Assembly (NCBI RefSeq): GCF_001949145.1
Contig: NW_019091501.1
Span: forward strand, 345,570 to 409,569
Source of the DNA: Acanthaster planci
Taxonomy: Eukaryota > Echinodermata > Asteroidea > Valvatida > Acanthasteridae
Reading direction: 5' to 3'
Length of the DNA: 64,000 nucleotides
The notes under the pieces are model-generated. The model was not told the origin of the DNA. It searched no databases and was given only the letters and a program-made list of their open reading frames with translations. Numbering within the stretch: position 1 is the first letter of the stretch; each line of letters starts with the position of its first letter. Made by a program: the position numbers and the translations under genes. Positions 12,901 to 24,330 of this stretch are shown piece by piece.

Positions 12901-15586
12901 GTACACTTAAAGTCGTAGCCACGGCTCCGCAGTAACATATGCCTTTATGGGAAGTATTTGCAGCCGCTAGCCAGTGGCACTTAATCTGAGCATGTGTTAT
13001 TCCCAGACGTAGCCAGTTCATGTACAGTACTTTTAGATCTAGCCTAATTTTAATCCACTTTGAATAATACACAGACAAGCCACGTTTAAGGAAAAACTCA
13101 ATCACAAAAAAATTTTCTGTGAGATACTGTACGGTAGCCCCTTTAAATTAAATGGTCATAATTACATACACTCATGTACATGTACCATACATATTTACTG
13201 GTACATGTACATAGAGGGAACACATGTGTCATGCAGTTTCTATTGATCCTGCAAGAGTGAGCCTTGGCTTACTCATTGGACCTACTGGTATTCATGACTT
13301 ACAGGTACATGTATACATACCTACAGGTACAACCACTTAAAGATGCAACCTGTCTCAGCACGAATGCTGGTGAGCAGAAACAAGGGCCAGTTTTTGGTGT
13401 GGCACAAATGATTGTTTTTAGCTGGTTCCCACCAAATTTACAATATGTGCCAAAGAATGAATTCCTCAAAGTACTGATACTGAAGGAAACATTAGGAGAG
13501 AAGACAGATAAAAGGCAGCCTGAGAGACAGCAAGGAAACCTTCAGATAAATATCTTAGAAAAACCTAAAGAATCTTGATGTACATGTAGGAATGAGAAAC
13601 CTGAACCATATGTCAATCAGGATGGATCCCAGTTTCACCAGGGAGTACATGTATAAAAAGGCATGGGAAATGTATACAACTTTATTCTGAGGCCAATTGT
13701 GAAACAACTGTAAATTTTGTGAACACCGTTTTCTTTGTACATATATGGACATGTACATGTACATGTAGTTCTGAAACATTGTACACCAGTCCTTCTGAAA
13801 CAGGATCGTAACATTGTACGTTGCTGGGGATCATTACCACCAACAATAAATTTGTACTGTACATGTACATGTATGAACCTTCCTGTTTCGTTGGAGCCAT
13901 GCCTGTATTCACAGAAAAGCACAGCAGAAAGTTCCACTGAGGAGAAAACAGGTTACCATTCGAAATGTAATGTATACATACTAGTATCTACACCTTGCGT
14001 CTGCAGGGGATCAGCCCTGAGCTAATTCGGTGTCAAGTTATCTTTGTCAGCCAGTCGATTTTGCTGCTTATTCCCATGTTTGAAATTGACACTAGACTTT
14101 CCTTCCTGAGGCCTGGCAGTAGTCGGGAAATGGATGAAATTCAGCCTGCATACATGTATTTATTAATTTGATTATTATTATCCTATAGAGAATGGAGAGG
14201 AGAGGTCGATGATTGAGCCAGACTCCAGAGAGGACCCCAAACTCAAGGAGCTTATACAGGTGAGATGAGAAGGCTCAATTTGAAGTGTGTGGCAAATGGC
14301 AAAGTTTAGATCCCCATATATTTCTACATTGTAAGTTGACGGCAGTTGGTATGTTTGTGTATGTACATGTACACTGCTATGCAATTACGTTGGGATGCAA
14401 CCAACCATTGCATACACATACATGAATGTATTCCAAATCAGCACTGCTTTATTGACATTTGTGGTTTTCTTTCACACACAAAGGGCATGTGGTTCTCTCA
14501 GTTTCACCTTTGGCGATACATCATCAAGAGTATAAAAAACAATCGCCCACAGTGTGTCCTTTGATGATAATGAGCTTGAGGTCAGATGGTATAGAAATGC
14601 TGTACTGCAGATAATGCCCGACACTTTAGAAATGCTGTGACTTCCCTCTTTGCCTCAGAGATGCACATGAAGCGGGAGGGTGACATTTGCCCGATGAAAT
14701 GTAACCGTGAATGTTGTGCACAGCTTGCAACTCACCGCACTGATTTGTACATTGACTGTTGATCAGGTGCTGATGGATTGGATCAATGAGGAGATGAAAG
14801 AACAAAGAGTCATTGTGCGAGATCTTGAGGAGGATCTCTACGATGGACAGATTCTGGGGAACCTCTTAGGTAAACGGCAAATTTTATTGACAAGTACTGG
14901 TAAAACGAGCAACCTGCAAGTTGCCTTTGTCTTACACCAGGGCCTGTTTCTTACAGGTATATTTACCCCTGACAGCATCCGAGGTTAAGAAGTGATCCAC
15001 TTTACTATTTACCACCAAGTGTTTTCCTGCAGTTGGGCTCTTCTCAGTTTCATTGTCAACATCTTGTCTATAATTATCCTGCTGCTTCATGTTATCTTGA
15101 TAGTCCAGGTGGCAGTACATGCACTTTGACCTTCGCAAATTCCTTCCTCATTGTTTTTGCACACAAATTCCAACTGAAATCGGAAACGTCCAAACAAAAG
15201 CAGAAACTGCCAAGCCTTCGCTGTGGAGGGATATGGCCAAGTGCGTGGATGTTGACCATTTTTCCCATAATGTTTTGCAAAATTGGCTTCACCATGCTCA
15301 CCTCTTAACCGTGCACTGTATCGTTGAATGCTGCAACTGTGGTGACAGCATGCTCGTATGCAGATGGTTCACGCTCTTTAAGTACATGTACCTCTTTGGC
15401 CAGAAGATTGTTGCGATTTGCCAAGTGCTCCTGTGCTTCAAGGGTAAGACTTTGTTCATCAGTGTGATATAATCGCCGTAAGGACGTCTCCTCATACCAA
15501 GTGTGCACAACTGTTAGTACCAGATTTGATGGCACTGGACACGAAGCACCCAGGAATCTAAAGGCACCTTTCATTCACTGTGTCTG

Positions 15587-15618
<32 letters not shown>

Positions 15619-18600
15619 TTTCATTTTAACAGAGAAACTTGCAGGGATCAAGCTGGAGGTTCGGGAGGTGATGCAGTCGGAAGTCTTCCAGAAGCAGAAG
15701 CTGCAGGTGGTGCTGGACACGGTCAACAAGCTCATGAGTCTTCCCCGATGGAACCAACAGAAGTGGAGTGTGGACAGTAAGCCGGCCTACTTCTCATCAC
15801 TCTCTTTGTGGATGCAGGGGGTCCCTTTTTTCAAATCTGGTCTGCACCGTTATCACCAAGCTCAATATTTGGTTTCAGATTTTTTTTTTTTTTTAAAGGC
15901 GGTTTGTACTTTAGGCAAATGTGAAAATGAAAAGAATTTGACATCATTGAATCTTGCTTCAGTTGAAATGTGTACAACTTTTGCAAAATCACAGAGTAAA
16001 TATTTAATCTTAAAGTTTCATTCATAGTTGTTTTCACTCGGATGTCGCACTGTTGTTGCATTAAGAACTCAATTTTTTTTTTTACAGTAAAGTCATGATG
16101 ATTTTGTAAACAGAAAATGTAGCTGCATTAAGCTTGAAGGTCTTGACCTTGAGGATCAAATGAATAAAACTTGAAGCCTCAAGACAAAGATGGTGACAAA
16201 GTAGTGATTTGGGAAACTCTCCTGTGGTTTACCTACAGTGACTGTTTCAGCAGAGATGTGATGGTCAAGTCTGTCACAGGTTCTTGCAAGTCCATCACAA
16301 ATCATCCGGGCTTAAGCCACAATACAAGCTTTTCAAAGTGAACTGTGACAAAATTTTCCTTTGTCATCCTATGTACATGTACCGGTACTTACAGCTAGTG
16401 TTGCAGTAGGACTCACGAGTGGACTTGTTTGGGCCTTGTGACAGGACTTCCTTCGGTGGCACATCCATTAATATGAGCCATTTCCAATTTGTTCTGCAGG
16501 TATCCACTCCAAGAATCTTATAGCAATCCTCCACCTCTTGGTGGCGCTCGCGTTTCATTTCAAGGCGCCGATCAGAATTCCGGAGTATGTGTCAGCAAAA
16601 GTCGTCGTGGTTCAGGTATGCAGGTTTAAGAGGTAAAGATTCATCTGATGTGGCTTCAAGAAAGAGGAAAGATACGTTGTGCCTTTAAAGTGATAATGTA
16701 ATCACAGTGTTTAAAATGCTCTGAAATGTACAATTCTGTTTGATAGACTTTCACTGTCACATGCATGAGTGAAATGGTGATATTATTTAAGACAATATAG
16801 ATACTGGGATCGAAGTTCTCTGAAAGTTACCTTTGTGTTTAATATGCCTTGTATTTTCAGTCAGTTCAGTTTCCATAATTATTCCTATTCATGAGGAAAA
16901 TGGTGCTATCATTTGAGGCCAGAGCTTTAGTGTTAAAGCTACCACACCTCAAAACATCCACGTACTGTGACATGTAAAGTTAAAGGTACAAGCAAAGACA
17001 GAGATCAATCAATCTTTTTGTGGGACTTTTGCCATCTTCATTGAACTGTGATAATCTGATTTTTCATACAGTTCATTTTAATTTTCACACCTCTGATTTC
17101 ACAAACAGAAAAAAGACAATCTGCTGGTCACCAACAGAGTCACGGAAGAAATCACTACAACAAATGAGTAAGTCTTTAAAGACAGCTCAAAGCAAATTGT
17201 GTATTGGGAATGATTGTGAGCGACCTGGTTATGTTGCCTAAGTTAGATAAGCTCAGTATGTTTTACAGGCCTGGAGAGTTTCTTTCTCAAAAACAGAGTG
17301 GTTTGCAATCGCATCATTGTTAGGTAGCTAAACTGAAAATTTTATCTGCCTGTCCCCTGCCGTCCCCCTGTTTGGAGAGAATAATATTGACTGTATCTTA
17401 GTAGATGTGTGGTGTGACCTACCTTAATGTGTCAATTCTGTAATGAATAAAGTACTCTCTGTTGTCTCTTCCAAATTACAGGGCAATCGGAGGGAGATTT
17501 GGTGAGTATTTTTCGCGTGTTGTAGCATTCTGCAAACTAAGTTTAATTTTCATTTCTGTTGCATGAACAAAGCCACTTTGCATGAGACTTTCAGAAAGGT
17601 ACATCTCTAGTAAGCAACAAGAAAAGGGGTCATTATCAGTGTGAGAAGTTTGAGGCACAGACACTCAATTGTAATGTCAAATACAGAGATTTAGTATTTA
17701 TCAGAGGTTAAATGGTTAATTGGTGTTTATTTCCCCACAGAGAGGGATGCATTTGACACACTCTTTGACCATGCACCGGATAAACTCAATGTTGTGAAGA
17801 AGGTATGTATGAGTTTATTAAACTTGACAGTAAAAAACGAATAGGATGTAAGAAGAAATGCTGTAAATCAAATTTGATTCAATATTTTTCTGATGTGTAA
17901 TCGCATGTTACCCGCCTTTCCAAAACTGGGCTGAATTAGTTACTTTTGACAATTCCTCTCCCATGCTTTTTTTTTTCATACACTTCCAAATATTCTTTTT
18001 TCGTAAATTTTGTCTACAGGAAGCTTTGGTGATTTCAGCTACAAAACTTGTGGAATTTCACTCTGGTATCATTTTGTACATAGTAGCTAATTAATTCTTA
18101 AGGCTGGTTTTGAAATGGTGGGCCAGTTTTGATTTGAAAGTGTTTTATTTGGGGAAGGTTTTCACCAGCGCCATGAAATGTCTCTCTCTTCGTTGTAGCG
18201 AAGATGAGAATATGAGCAGGAGCTTCTCAAAGCTTCTTCTCACTCAGAACAAATACCTTTCACGTGACCACAAATCGTCAATAGTTTACATCTGCATCAG
18301 ATCTTACCAATGTCCTTCCTGTTTTCATGGCCAGTCTCTCATCAGTTTTGCTAACAAACACCTTAACAAGCTCAACCTGGAAGTCACAGATCTCGACAAT
18401 CAGGTAAAAATTTAGCAATCTCAGCGATTCTCATATTCCTTTTTTTGCCTCTTTGCTATAGTTCATGACAGCGTTAGCACAGGAATATATGTTAAATGCC
18501 AAAAATGTACATATGTATGTCATCATGTATAGCATATTATGTGTACCATTCCTGACTTTTTCACTCTCAGTACTCTCAGAAAGAATACCACTAAATGGGA

Positions 18601-21600
18601 TGGAAGTGACTGAGTTTTTGAGACACATCTCAAGCTCCTGCCATTTCACTTAATCAACAAGCATTTTCTTACCTTGTTCTTTTCCCAGTTTCATGATGGT
18701 GTGTATTTCATCTTGTTAATGGGACTCCTAGAAGGTTACTATGTACCCCTCTACCACTACCACGTCACGCCAATGCTCTTTGAAGAAAAGGTCTGAACTC
18801 GGGATGCTTTTGTAAACTCCCAACATTAAACTACAAGTTAAGAAATCATGTGAGAATGGTGTCTCTTCTTCAGGGAAGATGAGAAGTGTTGGGAATATCC
18901 GGGTGTACACTGAACACCGGTATGAACATGCAGAAGCACAGCACATGCAAGACAAACGACCATTAGGACCTGTTTGCGCTCCTTGGATAAGACCAGTCTG
19001 TTATGCTTTATTTACATGGCTACAGCTTATGGAAGTGGCCAGTATGCTGCATCCCAAAGATGCACATGTTTTTTATAGCCGTAGCCAGTCAATTTGACCA
19101 TGGCTGTACAATCTCTTATACTTGCACTTCCATGCCATGAATGACAACGTTAGTAATTTCACACAATATTGTTTTTTCAATAGGTTCACAACGTATCATT
19201 TGCTCTTGACCTCATGGATGATGCTGGACTACCTAAAGCTAAAGCAAGGCCAGAGGGTAAGAGAGAAACAAACAATTGCCAAACACCCACCAAACCTTCA
19301 ATTAACCCAGGGGTCAACCCTTGGTTAAGTAATCCATAAAATACTTCCTGCATATGTATGGGGTAGGCCATTCTCCAGTGGTCTGTGTCTGTCAGTCAGG
19401 TTCTTTCAACTTCGAGCAAGTGTTTTAACTCCAAAGATCTGTTCAGCAACATATTTTTCTGCAAGTATGACACCTTTCAAAGTCATTCCCTCAATCTGTG
19501 GAGTCCTAATCAACAGAGCTTTAGTAGAGCAGTATTTTCAAACAGTCTGCACTGTCATGAACAGTTCTGTATCTGTTGTGCATATCATATTTTAAGATGA
19601 ATTCCATCTTTTGCATCATGTACATGTACCTTCCTTTCTTTAGATGTGGCTCAGTGTCACCTGAAATCCACCCTTCGCCTCCTTTACGTCATCTTCCTCA
19701 AATATAAACAGGGGGACAACAACAAAATCTGATGACGTCAGCCAGGTTTCTCTTCTGCCTCCTTTGCAACGTCTCTTTTTGCCTGGATTTTCTTTCCTTG
19801 ATCTAACACTCGCCAACTCACCACTTGCTTCCCCTAAATGCATCCAGTGTGAATCGTCTCTTGTATTCTATCCACGGTGTCGGTTTGTTTTGGTTTTTTT
19901 TGTTTGTTTGTTTGTTTGTTTGTTTTTTACCATAAAGGGTTTTCAACAGAGTCTGATCAATTGCCATCAAGGCACCATTTTACTGAGATCAACCACCACT
20001 GCATTAGGCAAGCATTCTCTATGGTAACCACACGCCCATACATTTTGAAGTAGACAGTGGGGCTTATTTTCATATAAATACCCAGGCGGGTGAATTCATT
20101 ATCAAATGGCTCAGTGGTCACCAGTAGCGTACTGTACCATGGATGTCCTGCATGTAGTGCTGGCCTCGGGTTTTTCTAATGAAGGAAAGCTTTATGAGCT
20201 TGTCTACTACTAAATACTTAGGTTTTGCGTGCCATAATCTTTGCCTTCAACAATGGCGGATGTACATTGGTCACTTGGTCACTGAGAGGGCGTTATAGAA
20301 TTTTATGGAATTCTGTACACCTTTTACCTCTCACCTGATATTCAGTTTACGACTAAGCTAAGAACGCTGCAGTACCATTTTGTTTTTAAATTGCTGATAA
20401 AAACAAATTCATGAGTAAAATGATGATATCATCTTGCACAAGCTTGAGTCACATTGCTGCTTGGGCACAGCGAAAAGCCAGAAAATTGATTGTGATGTCA
20501 TCTCAGCAAGACTTCCATCAAACAGCTGCTTGATTGCTAAAAAATAGCAAAAATTTCTGTTTCAGACATTATACATACGGATAATCTCAGTCAAGAAGCT
20601 GCTTCAGCCAAAAAAAAGTCACAGTTTGGGTTTGTTGGCGTCAATTTAAAAGTCTGTGTTTCTTTGTTAATTTAGCTCATGAAAATTCTGTGTGAAATCA
20701 GTTGCCATGAGTTGAATTTCTGTTTCACAGTGTCTTACAGAAAAGTCGTACACGTAACTCCTAAATGGGGGGGGGAGGAGAGTGGGAGAGTTTCAGTGCA
20801 TTGGGTGATGTCACAGCAGTACTGTCCTCAAGTGTCCTCAAGGAGATCATGTAACATGGACATACATGTAGCAAACACAGAAAAACCTTCCAATTAAAAG
20901 AGCTAAAACTGATTAAATTGGGTGCCATTTCTTTCAGAGGCTTGGATATTTGCACAAAATACTACTACAATTTTTCTTGTCTTTTTTTATGTTGGTGTCC
21001 ATTCCTCCTTGCTGCTTTGTCTTTTGTGAATACACCCAGACAGCAGTACCTTGATACACACACTGTTGAAGAAATTGGAGAACTTTGTTCCCGGTTCCCC
21101 CAACATCTTGTGCCTTGTTCCTCTCTTCTTACCTGTCTTAACCCTCCAACTCCTCCCCTCCTGTCATTTGAATGGCATTGCACCACGTCAGCCTGTAAAG
21201 GATAGAATGCATCATAGTGAAGCATTGCATCCTGAAGTTCTTTAAACAGATATGCAGTTTTGATTCTTGCCTGTTCACAACTTACTGTTTGGAGACTCAC
21301 TTGCCTGTGCATCTCAAGTGTTTCTTTTTCCAGGCATTTGTTCATCAAAATTGACGTGCTGGTAAATCTGAAAGTTGACGATGTGCTCACTTCAGATATA
21401 TATCAGGTGGTATTTATGCATTGTGCCTGTTCTGCAGTGATATGAAATGTTTGTTAGATATCAAGAAGTTTGCTCTCTTCATAAAGTTTGCCTCCCACTT
21501 TAAACCTTGCCAGAGCTGTGTGATTCTGCCGAACAATTATGGAGATGCAGTTGGTCCCCAAATCTTGAGAAACCGACAGTTGCGACAACAGCTTTGCTGG

Positions 21601-22221
21601 AGTGTTGACAACTACTGATTTCTGGCACACAAAGAAAAATGAATCTGTTACAGGCTTGCATGCTTTTTGTTGCCTGCTGAACACATTTTGCTACCAACAT
21701 GTGGTCGGTAGGCTACTGACAGATGGATCACTCAGCTAACATGGCTAAGGGGAGATTGCAAAATTCAACATCCTGTAACTTGAGGTTTACCTTGAGGATT
21801 TACAGGTGTTCTCGGGGTACCTCGGGGAAAAATCTCAAGCTACCACCTGTTTCATTTTTCATTCTCCCCTGACAAGGTTTGAGCTGGGTCCCCACTATTT
21901 GTATTGGACTGGAGACATGTCCTTTTTTTTAGGAATTAAAAGCACCAGTTTTTTAGAAACCCAATTACCGTTTGTCGGGGGTAAGGGGATAATGAGGATT
22001 CTTTTACAGATGGAAAAAAGGACAGTCTTTAAAAAAACAAAAGAATTTAGGCCCCTGGACCCAAGACCTGGATGTACTAGACTGGGTGACTATCGATATT
22101 CATGATGTGATTAATATTCATGTATTTTTTTCACCAATCCACAGATGTAGTCAACCTCGACCTGAAGTCAACAATGCGAGTCCTGTACAACATTTTCACC
22201 AAGTACAAGCATCTGACATAG
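3866..22221 (+). CDS. PARV: Parvin (actopaxin), ILK-binding focal adhesion adaptor; complete, 13 coding exons plus an alternative last exon
   Basis: Coding exons: 3866-3980, 11443-11526, 14189-14259, 14767-14869, 15633-15776, 16500-16615, 17109-17167, 17482-17501, 17741-17802, 18335-18403, 18689-18790, 19184-19256, then either 19644-19732 (368 aa) or 22145-22221 (364 aa). All phases join without stops. The protein has a basic N-terminus (ESFLEKVTTLGRRKK), an acidic linker, CH1 from about residue 91 (VLMDWINEEM, DLYDGQILGNLL, WSVDS, AILHLLVALAFHF, APIRIPEYVS), a linker, then CH2 from about 239 (ERDAFDTLFDHAPDKLNVVKK, FANKHLNKLNLEVTDL, GVYFILLMGLLEGYYVPL). These match the vertebrate parvins (human PARVA 372, PARVB 364 aa). 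Parvin binds ILK and paxillin through CH2 and links integrins to actin. The start is chosen because MASSP.K aligns with the vertebrate start. An in-frame ATG at 3764 could add 34 residues with no family support. Confidence 0.96.
5651..10522. repeat. Cluster of self-complementary ACATGT tracts
   Basis: Runs of the palindromic unit ACATGT (or TGTACA) two to four units long recur through this stretch, far above chance, often with CCGGTAC neighbours. They are too short and scattered to be a normal microsatellite locus. Function is unknown. The same tracts appear elsewhere in the window, chiefly in introns. Confidence 0.8.
8995..9190 (-). repeat. tRNA-derived SINE (minus strand)
   Basis: Read on the minus strand, TGGCAAAGTGG (9183-9173) matches the RNA polymerase III A box, and GGTTTGATTCT (9141-9131) matches the B box, with 31 nt between them as in a tRNA gene. 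The downstream body carries CCTCTGGGGTTTCCTCTC-type sequence. No intact tRNA fold or anticodon arm was confirmed, so it is a tRNA-derived SINE rather than a tRNA. The end toward 8995 is approximate. Confidence 0.55.
11443..11526 (+). CDS. PARV: Parvin exon 2
   Basis: It encodes VNDLNSDGRNALEAPASPVE and on to NFIL, phase 1 in and out, flanked by a ...TTCACAG acceptor and a GTAAGA donor. It corresponds to the acidic, proline-containing linker before CH1. Confidence 0.9.
11527..14188. other. Parvin intron 2
   Basis: A 2.7 kb intron with scattered ACATGTAC tracts and a TA-flanked inverted-repeat element at 11788-11963. No coding exon is seen. Confidence 0.8.
11788..11963. mobile_element. Non-autonomous Tc1/mariner-like element (MITE)
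   Basis: Imperfect terminal inverted repeats: the left end CTGTGAACCTTGTTAATAAG matches the reverse complement of the right end (CACAGTCAAACCTCAATAAG). Both are flanked by TA (11786-11787 and 11964-11965). Two internal direct copies of AGGAACCTTGTATTA lie 73 bp apart. There is no coding capacity. Related fragments appear near 36.85-37.03 kb and 48.83-48.89 kb. Confidence 0.5.
14189..14259 (+). CDS. PARV: Parvin exon 3
   Basis: It encodes ENGEERSMIEPDSREDPKLK and ELIQ, aligned with the human ENEVRTMVDPNSRSDPKLQE region. It enters in phase 1 and ends in phase 0 with donor GTGAGA. Confidence 0.94.
14767..14869 (+). CDS. PARV: Parvin exon 4, start of CH1
   Basis: It encodes VLMDWINEEMKEQRVIVRDL then EEDLYDGQILGNLL, the first helices of CH1. 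The DLYDGQ motif is highly typical of parvins. Donor GTAAAC. Confidence 0.96.
15633..15776 (+). CDS. PARV: Parvin exon 5, CH1
   Basis: It encodes EKLAGIKLEVREVMQSEVFQ and onward to WNQQKWSVD. The acceptor follows a long poly-T run (about 15590-15616). The donor is GTAAGC. Confidence 0.95.
16500..16615 (+). CDS. PARV: Parvin exon 6, end of CH1
   Basis: It encodes SIHSKNLIAILHLLVALAFH then FKAPIRIPEYVSAKVVVVQ, matching the vertebrate AKSLVAILHLLVALS and APIRLPDHVS segments. Confidence 0.96.
17109..17167 (+). CDS. PARV: Parvin exon 7, inter-CH linker
   Basis: It encodes KKDNLLVTNRVTEEITTTN plus two bases (GA), aligned with human KREGILQSRQIQEEITGN. Donor GTAAGT. Confidence 0.93.
17482..17501 (+). 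CDS. PARV: Parvin exon 8, a 20-nt microexon
   Basis: Only 20 nt long, it encodes the AIGGRF core of EAIGGRF, aligned with human EALSGRH. It is required to keep frame between exon 7 (ends in phase 2) and exon 9 (starts in phase 1). The acceptor ...AATTACAG and donor GTGAGT fit. Confidence 0.92.
17741..17802 (+). CDS. PARV: Parvin exon 9, CH2 linker helix
   Basis: It encodes ERDAFDTLFDHAPDKLNVVK and a final K, nearly identical to human PARVA. This is the N-terminal linker helix of CH2, part of the paxillin LD-motif site in the human protein. Confidence 0.97.
18335..18403 (+). CDS. PARV: Parvin exon 10, CH2
   Basis: It encodes SLISFANKHLNKLNLEVTDL and DNQ, aligned with human TLITFVNKHLNKLNLEVTEL. 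Phase 0 in and out. Confidence 0.96.
18689..18790 (+). CDS. PARV: Parvin exon 11, CH2
   Basis: It encodes FHDGVYFILLMGLLEGYYVP then LYHYHVTPMLFEEK. The donor is the weaker GTCTGA, but the protein match (DGVYLVLLMGLLEGYFVPL in human) fixes the end. Confidence 0.94.
19184..19256 (+). CDS. PARV: Parvin exon 12, CH2; common donor for both last exons
   Basis: It encodes VHNVSFALDLMDDAGLPKAK then ARPE, ending in phase 1 with donor GTAAGA. Both candidate last exons begin with AT, which completes GAT (Asp). Confidence 0.95.
19644..19732 (+). CDS. PARV: Parvin alternative last exon A (proximal)
   Basis: It follows a strong pyrimidine-rich acceptor (CCTTTCTTTAG) in phase 1 and encodes DVAQCHLKSTLRLLYVIF, then LKYKQGDNNKI and a TGA stop at 19730-19732. 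It aligns with the human PARVA end DIVNCDLKSTLRVLYNLF and with exon B at 14 of 22 positions (D, V, LKST, R, LY, IF, KYK), while many codons differ in sequence. That pattern fits an old duplication kept under protein-level selection. It swaps the last helix of CH2 and adds a longer polar tail. No canonical AATAAA follows closely; CATAAA is at 19931-19936. Confidence 0.82.
19733..22144. other. Between the two parvin last exons
   Basis: It would be the 3' UTR and downstream sequence of exon A, or the intron before exon B. It contains a perfect CRE-type palindrome TGACGTCA at 19733-19740 directly after the exon A stop and a TTTG run near 19894-19928. An exon-like stretch at 21334-21406 was examined and rejected. 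Confidence 0.6.
19894..19928. repeat. TTTG simple repeat
   Basis: A short run of TTTG units embedded in T-rich sequence, about 160 bp after the parvin exon A stop. Confidence 0.8.
22145..22221 (+). CDS. PARV: Parvin last exon B (distal, more canonical)
   Basis: The acceptor CACCAATCCACAG is in phase 1. The exon encodes DVVNLDLKSTMRVLYNIF, then TKYKHLT and a TAG stop. This is closer to human PARVA (DIVNCDLKSTLRVLYNLF then TKYRNVE) than exon A is, so it is probably the ancestral form. The final Lys of KYK replaces the human Arg near the C-terminus that helps bind paxillin. A possible variant poly(A) signal ATTAAA is near 22599. Confidence 0.92.
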
Positions 22222-24330
22222 GGGCCAGCCGAGGGGGCTTATTTGCTCTTTGCAACATAGACAACTCACTCTTGCCTGTCTTTAGAGGGCGACTTATAGC
22301 CACTACTGTAAAGTTACATTATTTTCATTTGTAAAAAAAAACTGCTTCAGTTAATATTTAGTACTGTTTGGTGGATTTTTCTCCCCAACCTTTAACAATC
22401 TCAGTTGAATTGATAAGAAGAAAAAAGGTCTGAACTTTTCATGTTAAAATATTACTGTAAAAAAGATAGAGAGTAAAGATTAGATGGACAAACAGATTAG
22501 TATATCAAATGAAAACAAGCTTTTCCGAGTTCTTTGAAGCTGGGAAATGTATTAAGGTCTGAAGTTGCATTTTAGCTCAATACATGTGTACACTGTAGAT
22601 TAAATATTGCAGCTGTTGTGGCCTACCCTCTAAACTTGTAATCCCCTCCCCCCAAGCACCTTTGTAAAAAAGAAAGCCTCTCTTCATGCAGGTACCTTTT
22701 GTATTGCATATAATTTAATTTTTGGTTTGGTGATGGATATGATTTGAACTCTTGTGTTCAGACTGATTCCAAAGCTAGGGTTTGGGATATGGGAATTGCT
22801 GCTGAGACAATCAAGGAAATTTGACAGCTTTTGAGGGTCTTGTCGAAGTTTGCACACGCATTTGTTTGATGCAGAAGGCACGGTTTTTGCCCGACTGTTT
22901 ACAGACCATGCAAGGTACACTCAACTCTCTCTACAAGCTAGATTGCCTAGTAACTGTAGCCTTGTTGCCAGAGGACTGGAAAAACAAAGTTACAGCGTCC
23001 TTTAAACGAAGAGTCGATTGTACCCTTACCTGCTCTTAAACGTGGTGCAGGAGGAGTTAAGTTTGAGAAAGACGATATTTTAAGAGTATGTGGGTTTGGG
23101 ATTTATGGTGTAATGTTAGACTGCGGGACCTGAAAAAAATGCCCCCTTTGTGTTTGTCTGGGGATCTCTGGTCAGTTTGTGTGTGTGTGTTCTTTTTTAA
23201 TTGAGGGGGGTTTTGTTATGTCAAATTTATGTCATAGAAACGTTTAACCAAACTAAAAGTCTTCTGTAAAATGAGTGAACTTATCGCATGAGTTTCACTC
23301 ACAAAAGCAGATAGTGTTTCCGCTAGGCTCGTGTATTTCCGTAGGTCCCTATTGGCAGAAATTTTGTCACCTAATGTCCCTGCATTAAGCATCAGTGATT
23401 TTTGTGATGGGACTTGGTACGACCCAGATTTGGTTCTGATTACTTTAAAGTCTAATTGTCAAACACATCAAAGAGAAATCATGATGTGATTTGTTTGCTG
23501 GGGTTTTTTTTTCATGAATGATTTCCCGCAACACTCGACACTCTCCTGCGATAAAGATTAGTACCAGTAGTTGTCTAGTTCCTTGAATTTTTCCGCAGGT
23601 TGGGGAACTTCACTCTGCATATCCCCTCCTCCTGTCATGAAAAACTCGAGGATAAATTTCTGCCTCCACCCATAGGGTTTTTCCTTTAACCCGCTTTTGC
23701 CACTTCCGTCTATCATAGGCCTAGTTGTGTGTGCCGCGCCTTCTCTTGAGACGACCAAGGTAAGTCATTCAATGAGGTCAATGTATTACAGTTTAATATT
23801 ACTTCCTGTCATGAACTCGGCACCGTTAATGAGAAAGTGTTCAGAGTCTTCATCGGGACCCTTCCACAAGGCATTTGGGGTCCGTCTACCGCTGCGTGTC
23901 CAAACATGTCTCGGAATTCTGATAAAATGGCCTGAAAAGTCACAGGGAGACGTGCACATCCGGATCTGTTTATGATTTTTTTTTTCATCACAAGTGGAAA
24001 TGCACTGAATCAAACACAAAACTTGACACAACCCAACAGGACGAGTCGCAGGTCACCAGAGTTGCTATCAAAGGTACATGTACTGGCCCCTAAACGATTT
24101 TGCACTGTGGAAATCAAGCAAATCTATCAGCGTCGTATCCTACATCTGTGTTCACAAAGATGTCAATTGTAAAGTGATATTCCAGAATGGAAACCTTAGG
24201 ATCGCTACTTCACTTCTGAATGAAAAAAATAATAATTTTTTAAGATGTAGGCCTACTTGAGACAGTTTCGGAGAAATTCTTAGCATGTCACTCTCCAAGC
24301 GAAGCTTTAAAAATTTGCAACATTGTCTTA

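Larger units (their letters stand above)
14260..19643. other. Parvin introns 3 to 12, no other features
   Basis: Eleven introns of about 240 to 760 bp separate the exons listed here. I see occasional ACATGTAC tracts and poly-T runs at acceptors, but no additional gene or element. Confidence 0.75.

Noticed and set aside
21334-21406. A 73-nt block with pyrimidine-rich acceptor and GTGGTA donor between the two parvin last exons, the same length as parvin exon 12
   Set aside because: Joined in the parvin frame it reaches a stop after about ten residues (GICSSKLTCW) and has no similarity to CH2; the phase-0 reading also stops.
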